From Dankookia rubra (GTDB lineage: Bacteria; Pseudomonadota; Alphaproteobacteria; Acetobacterales; Acetobacteraceae), in the NCBI RefSeq assembly GCF_004355005.1, contig NZ_SMSJ01000006.1, positions 1-64,000 of the forward strand: a stretch of 64,000 nt of DNA. The letters run 5' to 3'. The translations under genes were made by a program, and so were the position numbers. Under the pieces are notes generated by a model, which had not been told where the DNA came from, did not search any database, and worked only from the letters and a program-made list of their open reading frames with translations. Of this stretch, positions 1 to 7,593 are shown one piece after another (positions within the stretch are counted from its first letter, which is position 1; each line of letters begins with the position of its first letter).

Positions 1-371
1 CGGTCTGGTATCTCTGCAGCGGCCTCTCGAAGCCCTTCTTCGCCGAACTGCTCGCCACCTTCGCCCGTGAGACCTGCGCCGGCCGCGAGCGCAGCATCAT
101 CCTCGTGCTCGACAATGCCGGCTGGCATGGACCAAAGGGCCTGGTCGTTCCCGAGGGGATCAGCCTCGTCTTCCTGCCGCCCTACTCGCCCGAACTCCAG
201 CCCGCCGAGCATCTCTGGCCGCTGGTGGATGAGCCGATCGTCAATCGGCACATCGCCTCGCTCGACGAACTCAGCACCACCATCGCCGCGCGCTGTCGTC
301 AGCTCGATCCGGCTACCCTCCAGCCGCACACCGACTTCCACTGGTGGCCCAGGCCGGTTCAGCCGAGCTGA
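1..371 (+). pseudogene. IS630-family transposase, 3' part only (runs off window start)
   Basis: The reading frame starts before the window and is open from base 3 (about 122 residues to the TGA). It shows the C-terminal half of an IS630/Tc1-type DDE transposase: the second catalytic Asp in ILVLDNAGWHG, followed by LPPYSPELQPAEHLWP, which carries the final catalytic Glu (E of AEHLW). The enzyme would cut and join the ends of its own insertion sequence at TA targets. The N-terminal half and left inverted repeat lie outside, so I cannot say whether the element is intact. The bases that follow are clearly less GC-rich than the rest of the window, consistent with an acquired or decayed junction. 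The family call is firm; integrity is unknown. Confidence 0.85.
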
Positions 372-911
372 TCACCCGGAGACGGTATCAGTGTGCAGGA
401 TCGTATAATGAAACTTTTATTGTTTCATGCTCTCATAGGCCACTATTTGGTTAATGTCGGTCGATCATTTCTCTGCATGGATGAATGATTGGTGGATCAG
501 ATGTTAGGTCATTGACTCCGCAAAAAAGGTTGGGTCCAATATCCCCGGTTCCCAGCGCGTAAAGCGTGCTTCCTGTTTGGAGTCTGGCATTATGATTCCA
601 CTTCTCTTATTTGTCGGATCTTCATTCGAGAGCCGCGCCTGACTATCGTATTGCTGCCGGATGCTGCATCTATGCGATCGAATTCATGCATTTCGGCGGC
701 GGATCTCGGTGCGCGCTCTTCCGGGTCACGGTCGTTTCCTGAATGCCGATTCCGCGGTGGACAGGTCGGGGTGCTTGCGTGACCGGTGCCGTCCGATGGG
801 GGCGGCCTGCGGCATCCCGCCATCCATGGCGACCGCGTGGGCATGGGAACCCTCTCGAGCGGAAGCCGCGCTGCGGCTTCGGCCCAAACGCCGGAACAAG
901 GAGACGACCCT
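372..911. other. 540-base non-coding stretch, less GC-rich
   Basis: No gene with credible codon use is visible here. Bases about 400-560 are markedly AT-richer than the window average. They contain a perfect 7-bp inverted repeat (408-414 with 422-428, 7-base loop), which has no T-run after it and so is not a standard terminator. The stretch probably holds the right end of the IS and the promoter of the secreted-protein set that starts at 912. I could not pick a convincing -35/-10 pair. Confidence 0.5.
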
Positions 912-1409
912 ATGCTGCGTGGATCGCAAGGCAATGCCCTGGCATTCGCAACGCTCGCTGCCCTGCTCGCCTGCGTGGCACCTGCCGTGGCGACGGCGCG
1001 TTCGAGCCCGCAGGACGACGACGTGGTGCTGCCAGGCGTTTCCAACCTCGATGAATGCGGTGGCAACGTACCGTCCTGCAGCACGGTCAGGACGCCCGTG
1101 ATCACCGTCAAGGCCGGACAGCAGCAGCGCGTCAAGGTCCTGTGTGGCAGTGATACCTTCTTCTGGAACTGGACGGCGCAGGGCAGCCCGTTGCTCTCCA
1201 TAGTTCTCTGGTCCCAGTTCACACCCACCGCAGTACCGGTGCGGGACGCGCAGAACCGTCCAATCGGAGCGGTCTTTCTGATGGACGAGCAAACCGGCAG
1301 CCGAGACGGGAAGGGCCGGATCTCGATCGGCTGCTCGCCCGAGGACCCGACCGGCAGCCTTCTGACGCAGCGAACCCATATCACCAGCAATCCCAGGCGG
1401 TACCGTTAG
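912..1409 (+). CDS. secreted four-cysteine protein, function unknown
   Basis: 165 residues. The ATG at 912 follows AAGGAG by about 9 bases and is immediately followed by a signal peptide (hydrophobic residues 9-27, AxA-type end near ATA). The mature part has four cysteines at 49, 56, 78 and 141. They lie in CGGNVPSC, LCGSDTFFWNWT and ISIGCSPEDPTG. The same cysteine and aromatic pattern recurs in the next gene, so the two are probably diverged duplicates. A DsbA-like oxidoreductase follows at 2126, which fits disulfide-bonded periplasmic or extracellular proteins. I do not recognise the family. The pattern and the export signal are seen directly; the disulfides are inferred. Confidence 0.7.
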   Translation: MLRGSQGNALAFATLAALLACVAPAVATARSSPQDDDVVLPGVSNLDECGGNVPSCSTVRTPVITVKAGQQQRVKVLCGSDTFFWNWTAQGSPLLSIVLWSQFTPTAVPVRDAQNRPIGAVFLMDEQTGSRDGKGRISIGCSPEDPTGSLLTQRTHITSNPRRYR

Positions 1410-1436
1410 GCCGTGGCGCTCTCCAGGAGGGAAGCG

Positions 1437-2072
1437 ATGGACATGACCACGAACGAGGAATCGGTCTTCGCCGGAACGCCGGGTGCCGGCACGCGTCCGC
1501 CTGCGGCAGGCAAGGGCAGGGCGCGGATGGCCGTCGCGGTCGCCTTGGTCATGCTGACCTGGACCGCGGCTCCGCGTGCTCAGACGGTCCTGGGCGCACC
1601 GAGTAACCCATGCGACGGCAGCCAGGCCCCGAGCTGCCAGCAAGCGGTGATTTCCGGCGCGCTCGGCCCCGACAAATCCGAGTACATGGCTGCCTATTGC
1701 CCCGCCAGCGCACCCTATTGGTGGAGCCATTGGACGCATTCCGCGACGCACACCACCTCATTCACGCCCAATCCCATCGGCGACAGCGGTCTCGGCAAGG
1801 CCGATTTTCTCCTGACGAATTGGAATCCGGCGGACACCTCGCATTGGTCGATCGCCATCGATTGCTCCCCGATCAGCCCGAACGGGACCTGCACCGGCCC
1901 CACGCGCGAGGTGAGCGATCCTGGCTGCCCGGAAAGCGACCCGCAGCAGGTCTGCGACGGCAGCGACAACTGCTACAACGAATGGAACGAGACCTGCATC
2001 AACGGGACCACCGTCACGAATTACTTCTGCTCCCAGGTCCTGTTCGTGACGACATGCTTCACGTGCAACTGA
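1437..2072 (+). CDS. secreted cysteine-rich protein (12 Cys), function unknown
   Basis: 211 residues from the ATG at 1437, which has an ideal AGGAGG 6 bases upstream. A hydrophobic export segment lies at residues 31-48 and is preceded by an unusually long polar stretch; an internal ATG at 1527 would give a signal peptide of normal length. The N-terminal half matches the preceding protein: CDGSQAPSC, YCPASAPYWWSHWT and IDCSPISPNG put Cys 59, 67, 88 and 143 in register with its four. A C-terminal tail of about 60 residues adds eight more cysteines (152, 164, 173, 179, 187, 198, 207, 210). It lies 27 bases after the first gene and 53 bases before the DsbA-like gene, so co-transcription is likely. 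No family recognised. Confidence 0.7.
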   Translation: MDMTTNEESVFAGTPGAGTRPPAAGKGRARMAVAVALVMLTWTAAPRAQTVLGAPSNPCDGSQAPSCQQAVISGALGPDKSEYMAAYCPASAPYWWSHWTHSATHTTSFTPNPIGDSGLGKADFLLTNWNPADTSHWSIAIDCSPISPNGTCTGPTREVSDPGCPESDPQQVCDGSDNCYNEWNETCINGTTVTNYFCSQVLFVTTCFTCN

Positions 2073-2125
2073 GTGCCGCCCTGTCCCGCACCGGCCGGAC
2101 GCGCTGAGCGAAGGGGGCACCGGCG

Positions 2126-2905
2126 ATGGCGCGGCGTCGCATCGGCTTCGCACTCCTGCTTCTGCTGGCGGCGTTTGGCCAAGTGCGGCCAGGACGTGCC
2201 GCCGAGGCAGCGGACGGCGGCGAGGCCATCCCGCCGCTCTCGCGGCAACAGATCGAGCAGATCGTGCGCGACTTCCTCCTGCGCGAGCCTGACATCCTGT
2301 TCCAGGCGGCGCAGATCCATGAACAACGGCGGAAGAACCGGCCGGCCGCCGAACTCCGCGGAACGATCGCCGATGCCCGCGCCGCCCTGACCGATGCCCG
2401 GGCGCCGTCAATTGGCGCGCCGGCACCGAAGGTGACGCTGGTCGAATTCTTCGACTTTCGCTGCGTTTATTGCCGCCGCATGGCCGCGATGCTGGAGCAG
2501 ATCGTCCAGGAGAACGACGACATAAGGGTGGTGTTCAAGGACCTGCCGATCCTCGGGCCGGTCTCGACCACGGCGTCGCAGGCGGCCCTTGCCGCGCGGC
2601 TGCAGCAGCCCGACCGGTACCACGTTTTCCACCAGGCCATGATGCGCGCCAACGATCTCTCCGGGGCACGCATCCTCGGCATTGCCGGAGAGCTTGGCCT
2701 CGACCTGGACCGGCTGCGCCGCGACATGGCAGGCCCGGAGGTAAGGAACGAGCTGGACGCCAACGGTGCGCTTGCGAAAGCCCTCGGCATTGCCGGGACC
2801 CCTGCCTTCATCCTGGGTGAGAGCTTGATACCCTCCTCCCTGTCGAAGCCGGACCTCCTGCGGCGGATCGAGGAGGTCCGCCGGGCGTGTGAGACAACCT
2901 GCTGA
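2126..2905 (+). CDS. DsbA/ScsC-like periplasmic thiol oxidoreductase
   Basis: 259 residues. The signal peptide (MARRRIGFALLLLLAAFGQ) is followed by a helical N-terminal segment at about 38-75 (QQIEQIVRDFLLREPDIL), typical of the ScsC N-terminal domain that promotes oligomerisation. A DsbA-type thioredoxin fold then begins at about residue 98. The redox motif is FRCVYC (Cys113 and Cys116) and the cis-Pro loop is GTPAF (Pro226). Proteins of this family oxidise or isomerise disulfides in the periplasm. Two secreted cysteine proteins lie directly upstream and are the obvious candidate substrates. No DsbB- or DsbD-like partner is seen nearby. The family call is strong; substrate assignment is inference from neighbours. 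Confidence 0.88.
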   Translation: MARRRIGFALLLLLAAFGQVRPGRAAEAADGGEAIPPLSRQQIEQIVRDFLLREPDILFQAAQIHEQRRKNRPAAELRGTIADARAALTDARAPSIGAPAPKVTLVEFFDFRCVYCRRMAAMLEQIVQENDDIRVVFKDLPILGPVSTTASQAALAARLQQPDRYHVFHQAMMRANDLSGARILGIAGELGLDLDRLRRDMAGPEVRNELDANGALAKALGIAGTPAFILGESLIPSSLSKPDLLRRIEEVRRACETTC

Positions 2906-2992
2906 GGCGCTGCCCGCGACGGCGCCAGGGCCGCGCGGCGGCATGCCTGGCCTGTTGTTTGCTTGTGCCGGGCCGCATCCGGAGCATGGCCC

Positions 2993-3241
2993 ATGTCCGA
3001 CCGACACCGCCTGCCACCGCTGCGCGCGCCAGCGTCGCCGCCGCCGGGCATCGGCCACAATGGCGGCCCGCCGCTCGACCCGGACGAGACCGGGCGGCTG
3101 CACCTCTGGCGCCGCGCTAGCAAGCGCGCCTGGAAAGCGCCGCGGGAGGTGGCGCTGAGCCGCCTGGCCCGGGCGGAGAAACTCGGGATGAGCTACCGGG
3201 AGTACACGCTGGAGATCCTTGAGCGTGGCAAGTACCTGTAG
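2993..3241 (+). CDS. small GHNGGPPL-motif protein
   Basis: 82 residues. The ATG at 2993 is preceded by GGAG 8 bases upstream. Residues about 20-27 hold the GHNGGPPL motif, followed by an acidic and then a basic segment (LWRRASKRAWKAP) and a C-terminal stretch, MSYREYTLEILERG. Short proteins with this motif recur in alphaproteobacteria and have no assigned role that I know of; the basic middle part could contact nucleic acid. It faces the TctC gene convergently, with a hairpin-rich repeat between them. Confidence 0.6.
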   Translation: MSDRHRLPPLRAPASPPPGIGHNGGPPLDPDETGRLHLWRRASKRAWKAPREVALSRLARAEKLGMSYREYTLEILERGKYL

Positions 3242-3388
3242 GTCGGGGAGGGACAAGTATTCTCTACCCGACCCCCTCCCTTCCCTTTTGTGAGTCAGGC
3301 AGCCGTCGCGCAGCGAGTGCCGACTCATAGAAACCGATCAGGAGGTCCGGAGGAGAATACATTCTCCCCCGGCCTTGCTTCCTTCCGA
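3242..3388. repeat. hairpin-rich intergenic repeat, copy 1 (convergent junction)
   Basis: This is a cluster of inverted repeats. G-rich and C-rich arms at about 3242-3285 are followed by a central arm pair, 3292-3301 with 3318-3326 (GAGTC/GACTC plus GGCA/TGCC), and a terminal hairpin GGAGAA-TACA-TTCTCC near 3351-3366. It shares CGCGCxGCGAGTGCC and the flanking GGGGAGG...CCCTCCC arms with copies at 13428 and 27672. It sits between convergent genes, so a two-way terminator is the simplest role. Confidence 0.65.
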
Positions 3389-3394
3389 CCGGGA

Positions 3395-4381
3395 CTACCC
3401 CTCGATCCGGATCCCCGTCAGCTCCACCAGCGCCCGCCACCGCGCCACCTCCGCCTGCTGGAAGGCGGCGAATTCCGCCGCTGGCAGCGGTGCCGGGGTG
3501 AAGCCGAGCCCGGCCAGCTTCGCCGCCATCTCCGGCTCGGCCAGGATGCGCGGCAGGGCGTCGGACAGCCGGGCGATGATCGTCCCGGGCGTCCGCGCCG
3601 GCGCCCAGAGGCCGAACCAGGCATCGACGGCCATGAAGGGCGCGCCCGCCTCGGCGAAGGTCGGGACCTCGGGCAGCTCGGCAAGCCGGGCCGCGGCGCC
3701 GATGCCCAAAGCACGCAGCCGGCCATCCTTCACCAGCGTCACCACCTGCGGCCAGGTGGAGACGAAGAAGTCCACCGTGCCGGAGATGGTGTCCGTCACC
3801 GCCTGGGCGCCGCCGCGGTAGGGCACATGCGTCGCCTCCAGCCCCTCGCGCCGGACGAAGCTCTCGGCGATGACGTGGCTCGCCGAGCCGACGCCGGAGG
3901 AGGCATAGGTCAGCCGCCCGCCGCCCTTTCCGCGCGCCGCGAGCTCCGCCAGGGTCCGCGCCGGGGAACTGGCCGGGACCACCAGCGCGTGGTGCACCTC
4001 GGCCAGCCGGCCGATTGGGGCGAAGTCCTCGGTGGGGCGGTAGGGCAGGTCGCGCACCATCGCCGCGTTCGCCGCATGGGTCTGGTTGTTGCCGAGGGCG
4101 AGGGTGTAGCCGTCCGGTGCCGCCGTCGCCGCCGCCAGGGTGCCGACCACCGCGGCGCCGCCCGGCCGGTTCTCCACCACGAAGCCCGCGCCGGGAATCG
4201 CGACCGCCAGCCGCTCGGCCAGGGTGCGCGCGAGCACATCGGTGCTGCCGCCCGGCGGGTAGGCCAGCAGGATGCGAACCGGCCGGCTCGGCCAGGCCTC
4301 CGGCACCCCCGCCGGGGCCTGGGCCCGCGCAAGCCCGGGGAGGCAGAGGGAGGCGGCGAGCAGCCGGCGGCGGGCAGTCAT
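3395..4381 (-). CDS. Bug/TctC-family tricarboxylate-type solute-binding protein
   Basis: 328 residues. The ATG at 4381 gives a Tat/Sec-like leader (MTARRRLLAASLCLPGLARAQ), with GAGGA about 12 bases upstream. The mature protein has the Bug hallmarks: WPSRPVRILLAYPPGGSTDVLAR at the start, VVENRPGG near residue 70, VPYRGGAQA in the second lobe and the LGFTPAPLPAAEFAAF tail. Bug proteins bind carboxylates in the periplasm, classically for the TctAB permease. No tctA or tctB gene is in the window, so this is an orphan receptor whose ligand and partner are unknown. It is divergent from the small secreted protein at 4653. Confidence 0.9.
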   Translation of the reverse strand: MTARRRLLAASLCLPGLARAQAPAGVPEAWPSRPVRILLAYPPGGSTDVLARTLAERLAVAIPGAGFVVENRPGGAAVVGTLAAATAAPDGYTLALGNNQTHAANAAMVRDLPYRPTEDFAPIGRLAEVHHALVVPASSPARTLAELAARGKGGGRLTYASSGVGSASHVIAESFVRREGLEATHVPYRGGAQAVTDTISGTVDFFVSTWPQVVTLVKDGRLRALGIGAAARLAELPEVPTFAEAGAPFMAVDAWFGLWAPARTPGTIIARLSDALPRILAEPEMAAKLAGLGFTPAPLPAAEFAAFQQAEVARWRALVELTGIRIEG

Positions 4382-4652
4382 GGACAAGGGTTCCTCGGTC
4401 ATTGCGGATGGTGGGTGCGGGCTTCTAGCCCAGGACGGGCGGGACGTCGCCCAGGGCGCGAAGATGCTGCGCGACAGCCATCACAGCCATGTGATTCAAG
4501 CCCTTGCCGGAAACGGCTCTCGGGTAACATTCGGTATTGTTTCTGCCGCGATTACGCCACGGCAGTTGTGCAATACTCATGCTGCAACCGGGGATACGAG
4601 CATGTCGATCGGCGGCATGCCCCCTTTTCGGGACGAGCAGGAGGTGAGCCGC

Positions 4653-4835
4653 ATGGACAAGCGCGCCGATCCCTGGTCCGACTTCCTGCGACGGCTGCTG
4701 CTTTCGGCCAGCCTGGCCGGGGCCGCGCTGCCCGCCGCGGCGGCCGAGGAGCCCGACCAGCCCCAGGCCGAGGTTACCGAGGCCGAACAGCCCGCGCCGC
4801 AACTCGCCGGCGTCGAGGCACGCCAGCCCGGCTGA
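4653..4835 (+). CDS. small exported protein, function unknown
   Basis: 60 residues. An upstream in-frame ATG at 4602 is possible, but AGGAGG at 4639-4644 sits 9 bases before the ATG at 4653. A basic N-region (MDKRADPWSDFLRRLL) leads to a hydrophobic segment ending in ALPAAAAEE. The short acidic, Pro/Gln-rich mature part (PDQPQAEVTEAEQPAPQ) shows no fold. The upstream gap (4382-4652) is shared with the divergent TctC gene and contains an imperfect inverted repeat at about 4543-4565. No family recognised. Confidence 0.5.
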   Translation: MDKRADPWSDFLRRLLLSASLAGAALPAAAAEEPDQPQAEVTEAEQPAPQLAGVEARQPG

Positions 4836-4885
4836 CCGCCGCGCGGCCGCCGCCGCGTTCCGCCCCGGGCCGCGGCGCCCCCGGC

Positions 4886-5329
4886 CTAGCGCCGCGCCGC
4901 GAAGAAGTTTCGCAGCAGGGCGGCGCAGTCCGATTCGCGGAGGCCGCCCACCACCTCCGGCACATGGTGGCAACTCGGCGCCGCATAGACCCGCGCGCCA
5001 TGGTCGACCCCGCCGCCCTTCGGGTCATAGGCGCCGAACGCCACCCGCCCGATGCGGAAGAAGCTCGCGGCCTGGGCGCACATCGGGCATGGCTCCAGCG
5101 TCGCCGTCAGGGTGCAGCCGGCCAGGAACTTGTCGGCCCGCCCCGCGGCGGCGGCCCGCAGCGCCAGCATCTCGGCATGCGCGGAGGGGTCGTGGCGGGC
5201 CTCGACCTCGTTCCCCGCCCGGGCCAGCACCGCGCCGGCGGCATCGGTGACCACCGCGCCGACCGGCACCTCCCCCCGCGCGGCCGCCGCGCGGGCTTCC
5301 GCCAGGGCAAGTTCGATGGGGCTCGGCAT
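4886..5329 (-). CDS. tadA: tRNA-specific adenosine deaminase / nucleoside deaminase
   Basis: 147 residues from the ATG at 5329, the usual start for this family (MPSPIELALAEARAAAARGE). The cytidine/deoxycytidylate deaminase zinc site is complete: His51-Ala-Glu53 in SAHAEMLALR, and Cys81/Cys84 in LEPCPMCAQA. TadA converts adenosine to inosine at the wobble base of tRNA-Arg(ACG); close paralogues act on free bases such as guanine. The C-terminal GGVDHGARVYAAPSCHHVPEVVGGL is TadA-like. It is divergent from the PuuD-like gene at 5376, with 46 bases between the starts. Confidence 0.88.
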   Translation of the reverse strand: MPSPIELALAEARAAAARGEVPVGAVVTDAAGAVLARAGNEVEARHDPSAHAEMLALRAAAAGRADKFLAGCTLTATLEPCPMCAQAASFFRIGRVAFGAYDPKGGGVDHGARVYAAPSCHHVPEVVGGLRESDCAALLRNFFAARR

Positions 5330-5375
5330 CGCGCGAGCTTGTACCGGCACGCCGATCAGGTCTAGCAACGCCGCC

Positions 5376-6095
5376 ATGCGCACCCGCCCCGTCATCGGCG
5401 TCACCCTGGATGCGGAGGAGCCGGGCGGCTACTCCAAGCTCCCCTGGTACGCCCTCCGCAAGAACTACTTCTCCGCCATCGCCGCCGCGGGAGGCCTGCC
5501 GGTCGCCCTGCCGCACGATGCCGACCTGGCCGAGGCCTATCTCGACGAGATCGACGGTCTGGTCATCACCGGCGGCGCCTTCGACGTGGACCCGGCGCTC
5601 TACGGCGACGGCGACACCCACCCGACGGTCACGCTGAAGGCGGGGCGGACGGATTTCGAGCTGGCGGTCACCCGCGGCGCCCTCAAGCGCGACATGCCGG
5701 TGCTCGGCATCTGCGGCGGCCAGCAGCTGCTGGCGGTGGCGCTCGGCGGCACGCTGATCCAGCACATCCCGGACACCGTGGCGAACGCGCTGGAGCACGA
5801 GCAGCCCAACCCGCGGACCGAGCCCGGCCATCCCGTCGCCATCGCGCCGGACACGCTGCTGGCCCGCGTCGTCGGCACCGACCGCATGGCGGTGAACAGC
5901 GCCCACCACCAGGCGGTCGCCACCCCCGGGACCGGTGCCGTGGTGAACGCCCTCGCCCCGGACGGGGTGGTGGAGGGCGTGGAATCCGCCTCCCACCGCT
6001 TCGCCCTCGGCGTCCAGTGGCACCCGGAATATGCCGTCGACCCGGCCGACCCGCTGATCTTCCAGGCCTTCGTCCAGGCCTGCCGCCATGGATGA
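5376..6095 (+). CDS. gamma-glutamyl-gamma-aminobutyrate hydrolase family protein (class I glutamine amidotransferase-like)
   Basis: 239 residues from the ATG at 5376 (MRTRPVIGVTLDAEEPGGYS). The peptidase C26 / glutamine-amidotransferase triad is visible: the nucleophile Cys113 in GICGGQQLL, with His216 and Glu218 in VQWHPEY. The family includes PuuD, which hydrolyses gamma-Glu-GABA in putrescine breakdown, and other gamma-glutamyl hydrolases. No other puu gene is nearby, so the natural substrate is open. The 3' end overlaps the next gene by 8 bases, so translation is probably coupled. Confidence 0.85.
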   Translation: MRTRPVIGVTLDAEEPGGYSKLPWYALRKNYFSAIAAAGGLPVALPHDADLAEAYLDEIDGLVITGGAFDVDPALYGDGDTHPTVTLKAGRTDFELAVTRGALKRDMPVLGICGGQQLLAVALGGTLIQHIPDTVANALEHEQPNPRTEPGHPVAIAPDTLLARVVGTDRMAVNSAHHQAVATPGTGAVVNALAPDGVVEGVESASHRFALGVQWHPEYAVDPADPLIFQAFVQACRHG

Positions 6096-7593
6096 CCTCG
6101 ACGACGACGACATCGTCGACCAGCCCGAAGCCGAGCCGACCGAGCGCGGCGAGCGCATCGCCAAGTGGCTGGCCCGGGCCGGCGTCGCCAGCCGGCGGGA
6201 CGCCGAGAAGCTGATCGGCGAGCGGCGCGTGAAGCTCGAGAACAGGGTGGTGGAGACCCCCGCCACCTTCATCCAGCCCGGCGACCTGGTGACGGTCGAC
6301 GGCCGCATCGTCGCCAATGCCCAGCGCAGCCGCCTCTTCCGCTACCACAAGCCGGTCGGCCTGGTGACCACCCACCGGGACGAGAAGGGCCGCCGCACGG
6401 TCTTCGAGGCACTGCCGCCCGGCCTGCCGCGCGTCGTCTCGGTCGGCCGGCTCGACCTGAATTCGGAAGGCCTGCTGCTGCTGACCAACGACGGCGAACT
6501 GGCCCGCCGGCTGGAGCTGCCGGCCAATGGCTGGCTCCGCCGCTACCGCGTCCGGGTCAACGGCTTCGTCGATGAGCGCATCCTGGCCGGGCTGGCCCAG
6601 GGCATCACCGTGGAAGGCGTGCGCTACGGCCCGATCGAGGCCGGGCTCGACAGCCGGCAGGGCGCCAATGCCTGGCTGACGGTGGCGATCCACGAGGGCA
6701 AGAACCGCGAGGTGCGCCGGGTCATGCAGCACCTGAACCTCGCGGTGTCCCGCCTCATCCGCACCGCCTATGGCCCCTTCCAGCTGGGATCGCTGACCCG
6801 CGGCAGCGTCGAGGAGGTCAATCCGAAAGTGTTACGCGACCAGCTCGGCCTGAAAACCGACACCCCGGCGCAGGAACGGCTGCGCAAGGTGAAGGCGGCC
6901 GCCCGCGCCGAACGCTTCGCCGGCGGGCCGGAGCAGGCCGGGCCGCCGGGCGGGATGGCGCCCGCCGACGCCCCACTGCCCGGCGATCCCGACAAAGGCC
7001 GCGGAATAAGGGACGGCACGGCCTTGCGGATCATCGCCGGGCAGCACCGCGGCCGGCGGCTGCTGGCCCCCGCCGGCCAGGCCACCCGGCCCACCGCCGA
7101 CCGGGTGCGGCAGGCGCTGTTCGACATGCTCTGGCACGCGCCGTGGTCGCCCTTCGCCGAGGATCGGGCACGGATCGAGGCGGCCCGGGTGCTGGACGCC
7201 TTCGCCGGCACCGGCGCGCTCGGGCTCGAGGCGCTGTCGCGCGGCGCCGGCTCCGCCACCTTCCTCGAGAACGACCGCGCCGCGCTCGCCGCGCTGCGCG
7301 CCAACATCGCCGCCTGCCGGGAGGAGGCCCGCTGCCGCGTGCTGCCGGCCGATGCGACCAGGCCGCCGCGCGCCCAGGCGCCCTGCGACCTGGTCTTCCT
7401 CGACCCGCCCTACCGGGAGGGGCTGATGGAGACGGCGCTGGCCGCGCTCTCGGCCGCCGGCTGGATCGCCCCCGGCGCCCTGGTCTGCGCCGAATACGGC
7501 GTCCCCCCGGCCGCGACCCCGCCCGGCTTCACCCTGCTGGCCGACCGCGCGCATGGCCCGGCGCTGCTGCTGGTGCTGGAAGCCGCGGCGTGA
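6088..7593 (+). CDS. RluB-type 23S rRNA pseudouridine synthase fused to RsmD-type 16S rRNA methyltransferase
   Basis: 501 residues in one open frame. Residues 22-75 form an S4 RNA-binding domain. Residues about 80-265 are the RsuA/RluB catalytic domain, with catalytic Asp123 in GRLDLNSEGLLLLT. A Pro/Gly/Ala-rich linker (about 280-312) leads to a complete RsmD-like methyltransferase (313-501): LRIIAGQHRGRRL, the SAM loop LDAFAGTGALGLEALSRG and the catalytic FLDPPY. RluB isomerises a uridine near helix 89 of 23S rRNA; RsmD methylates G966 of 16S rRNA (E. coli numbers). The two genes are normally separate neighbours. Either this is a true fusion, or RsmD is also made from an internal TTG at 7024. 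It overlaps the glycosyltransferase at 7590 by 4 bases. Confidence 0.85.
   Translation: MDDLDDDDIVDQPEAEPTERGERIAKWLARAGVASRRDAEKLIGERRVKLENRVVETPATFIQPGDLVTVDGRIVANAQRSRLFRYHKPVGLVTTHRDEKGRRTVFEALPPGLPRVVSVGRLDLNSEGLLLLTNDGELARRLELPANGWLRRYRVRVNGFVDERILAGLAQGITVEGVRYGPIEAGLDSRQGANAWLTVAIHEGKNREVRRVMQHLNLAVSRLIRTAYGPFQLGSLTRGSVEEVNPKVLRDQLGLKTDTPAQERLRKVKAAARAERFAGGPEQAGPPGGMAPADAPLPGDPDKGRGIRDGTALRIIAGQHRGRRLLAPAGQATRPTADRVRQALFDMLWHAPWSPFAEDRARIEAARVLDAFAGTGALGLEALSRGAGSATFLENDRAALAALRANIAACREEARCRVLPADATRPPRAQAPCDLVFLDPPYREGLMETALAALSAAGWIAPGALVCAEYGVPPAATPPGFTLLADRAHGPALLLVLEAAA
7024..7593 (+). CDS. rsmD: possible separate RsmD product from internal TTG start
   Basis: Stand-alone RsmD proteins start M-R-I-I-A-G. 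Here the codon at the Met position is TTG (7024-7026), and AAGGGA lies at 7008-7013, 10 bases upstream, so ribosomes could start within the long frame and make a 189-residue RsmD. The frame is nevertheless continuous with the RluB part. Which product(s) exist cannot be decided from sequence alone; I list this as the alternative reading of the C-terminal half. Confidence 0.4.
   Translation: MRIIAGQHRGRRLLAPAGQATRPTADRVRQALFDMLWHAPWSPFAEDRARIEAARVLDAFAGTGALGLEALSRGAGSATFLENDRAALAALRANIAACREEARCRVLPADATRPPRAQAPCDLVFLDPPYREGLMETALAALSAAGWIAPGALVCAEYGVPPAATPPGFTLLADRAHGPALLLVLEAAA

Noticed and set aside
408-428. Perfect inverted repeat as a Rho-independent terminator or IS end
   Set aside because: There is no T-run after it, the stem is AT-rich, and its partner IS end lies outside the window, so neither role can be supported.
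4602-4652. Upstream ATG for the small exported protein
   Set aside because: The extra 17 residues would hide the export signal, and the strong AGGAGG sits before the ATG at 4653.
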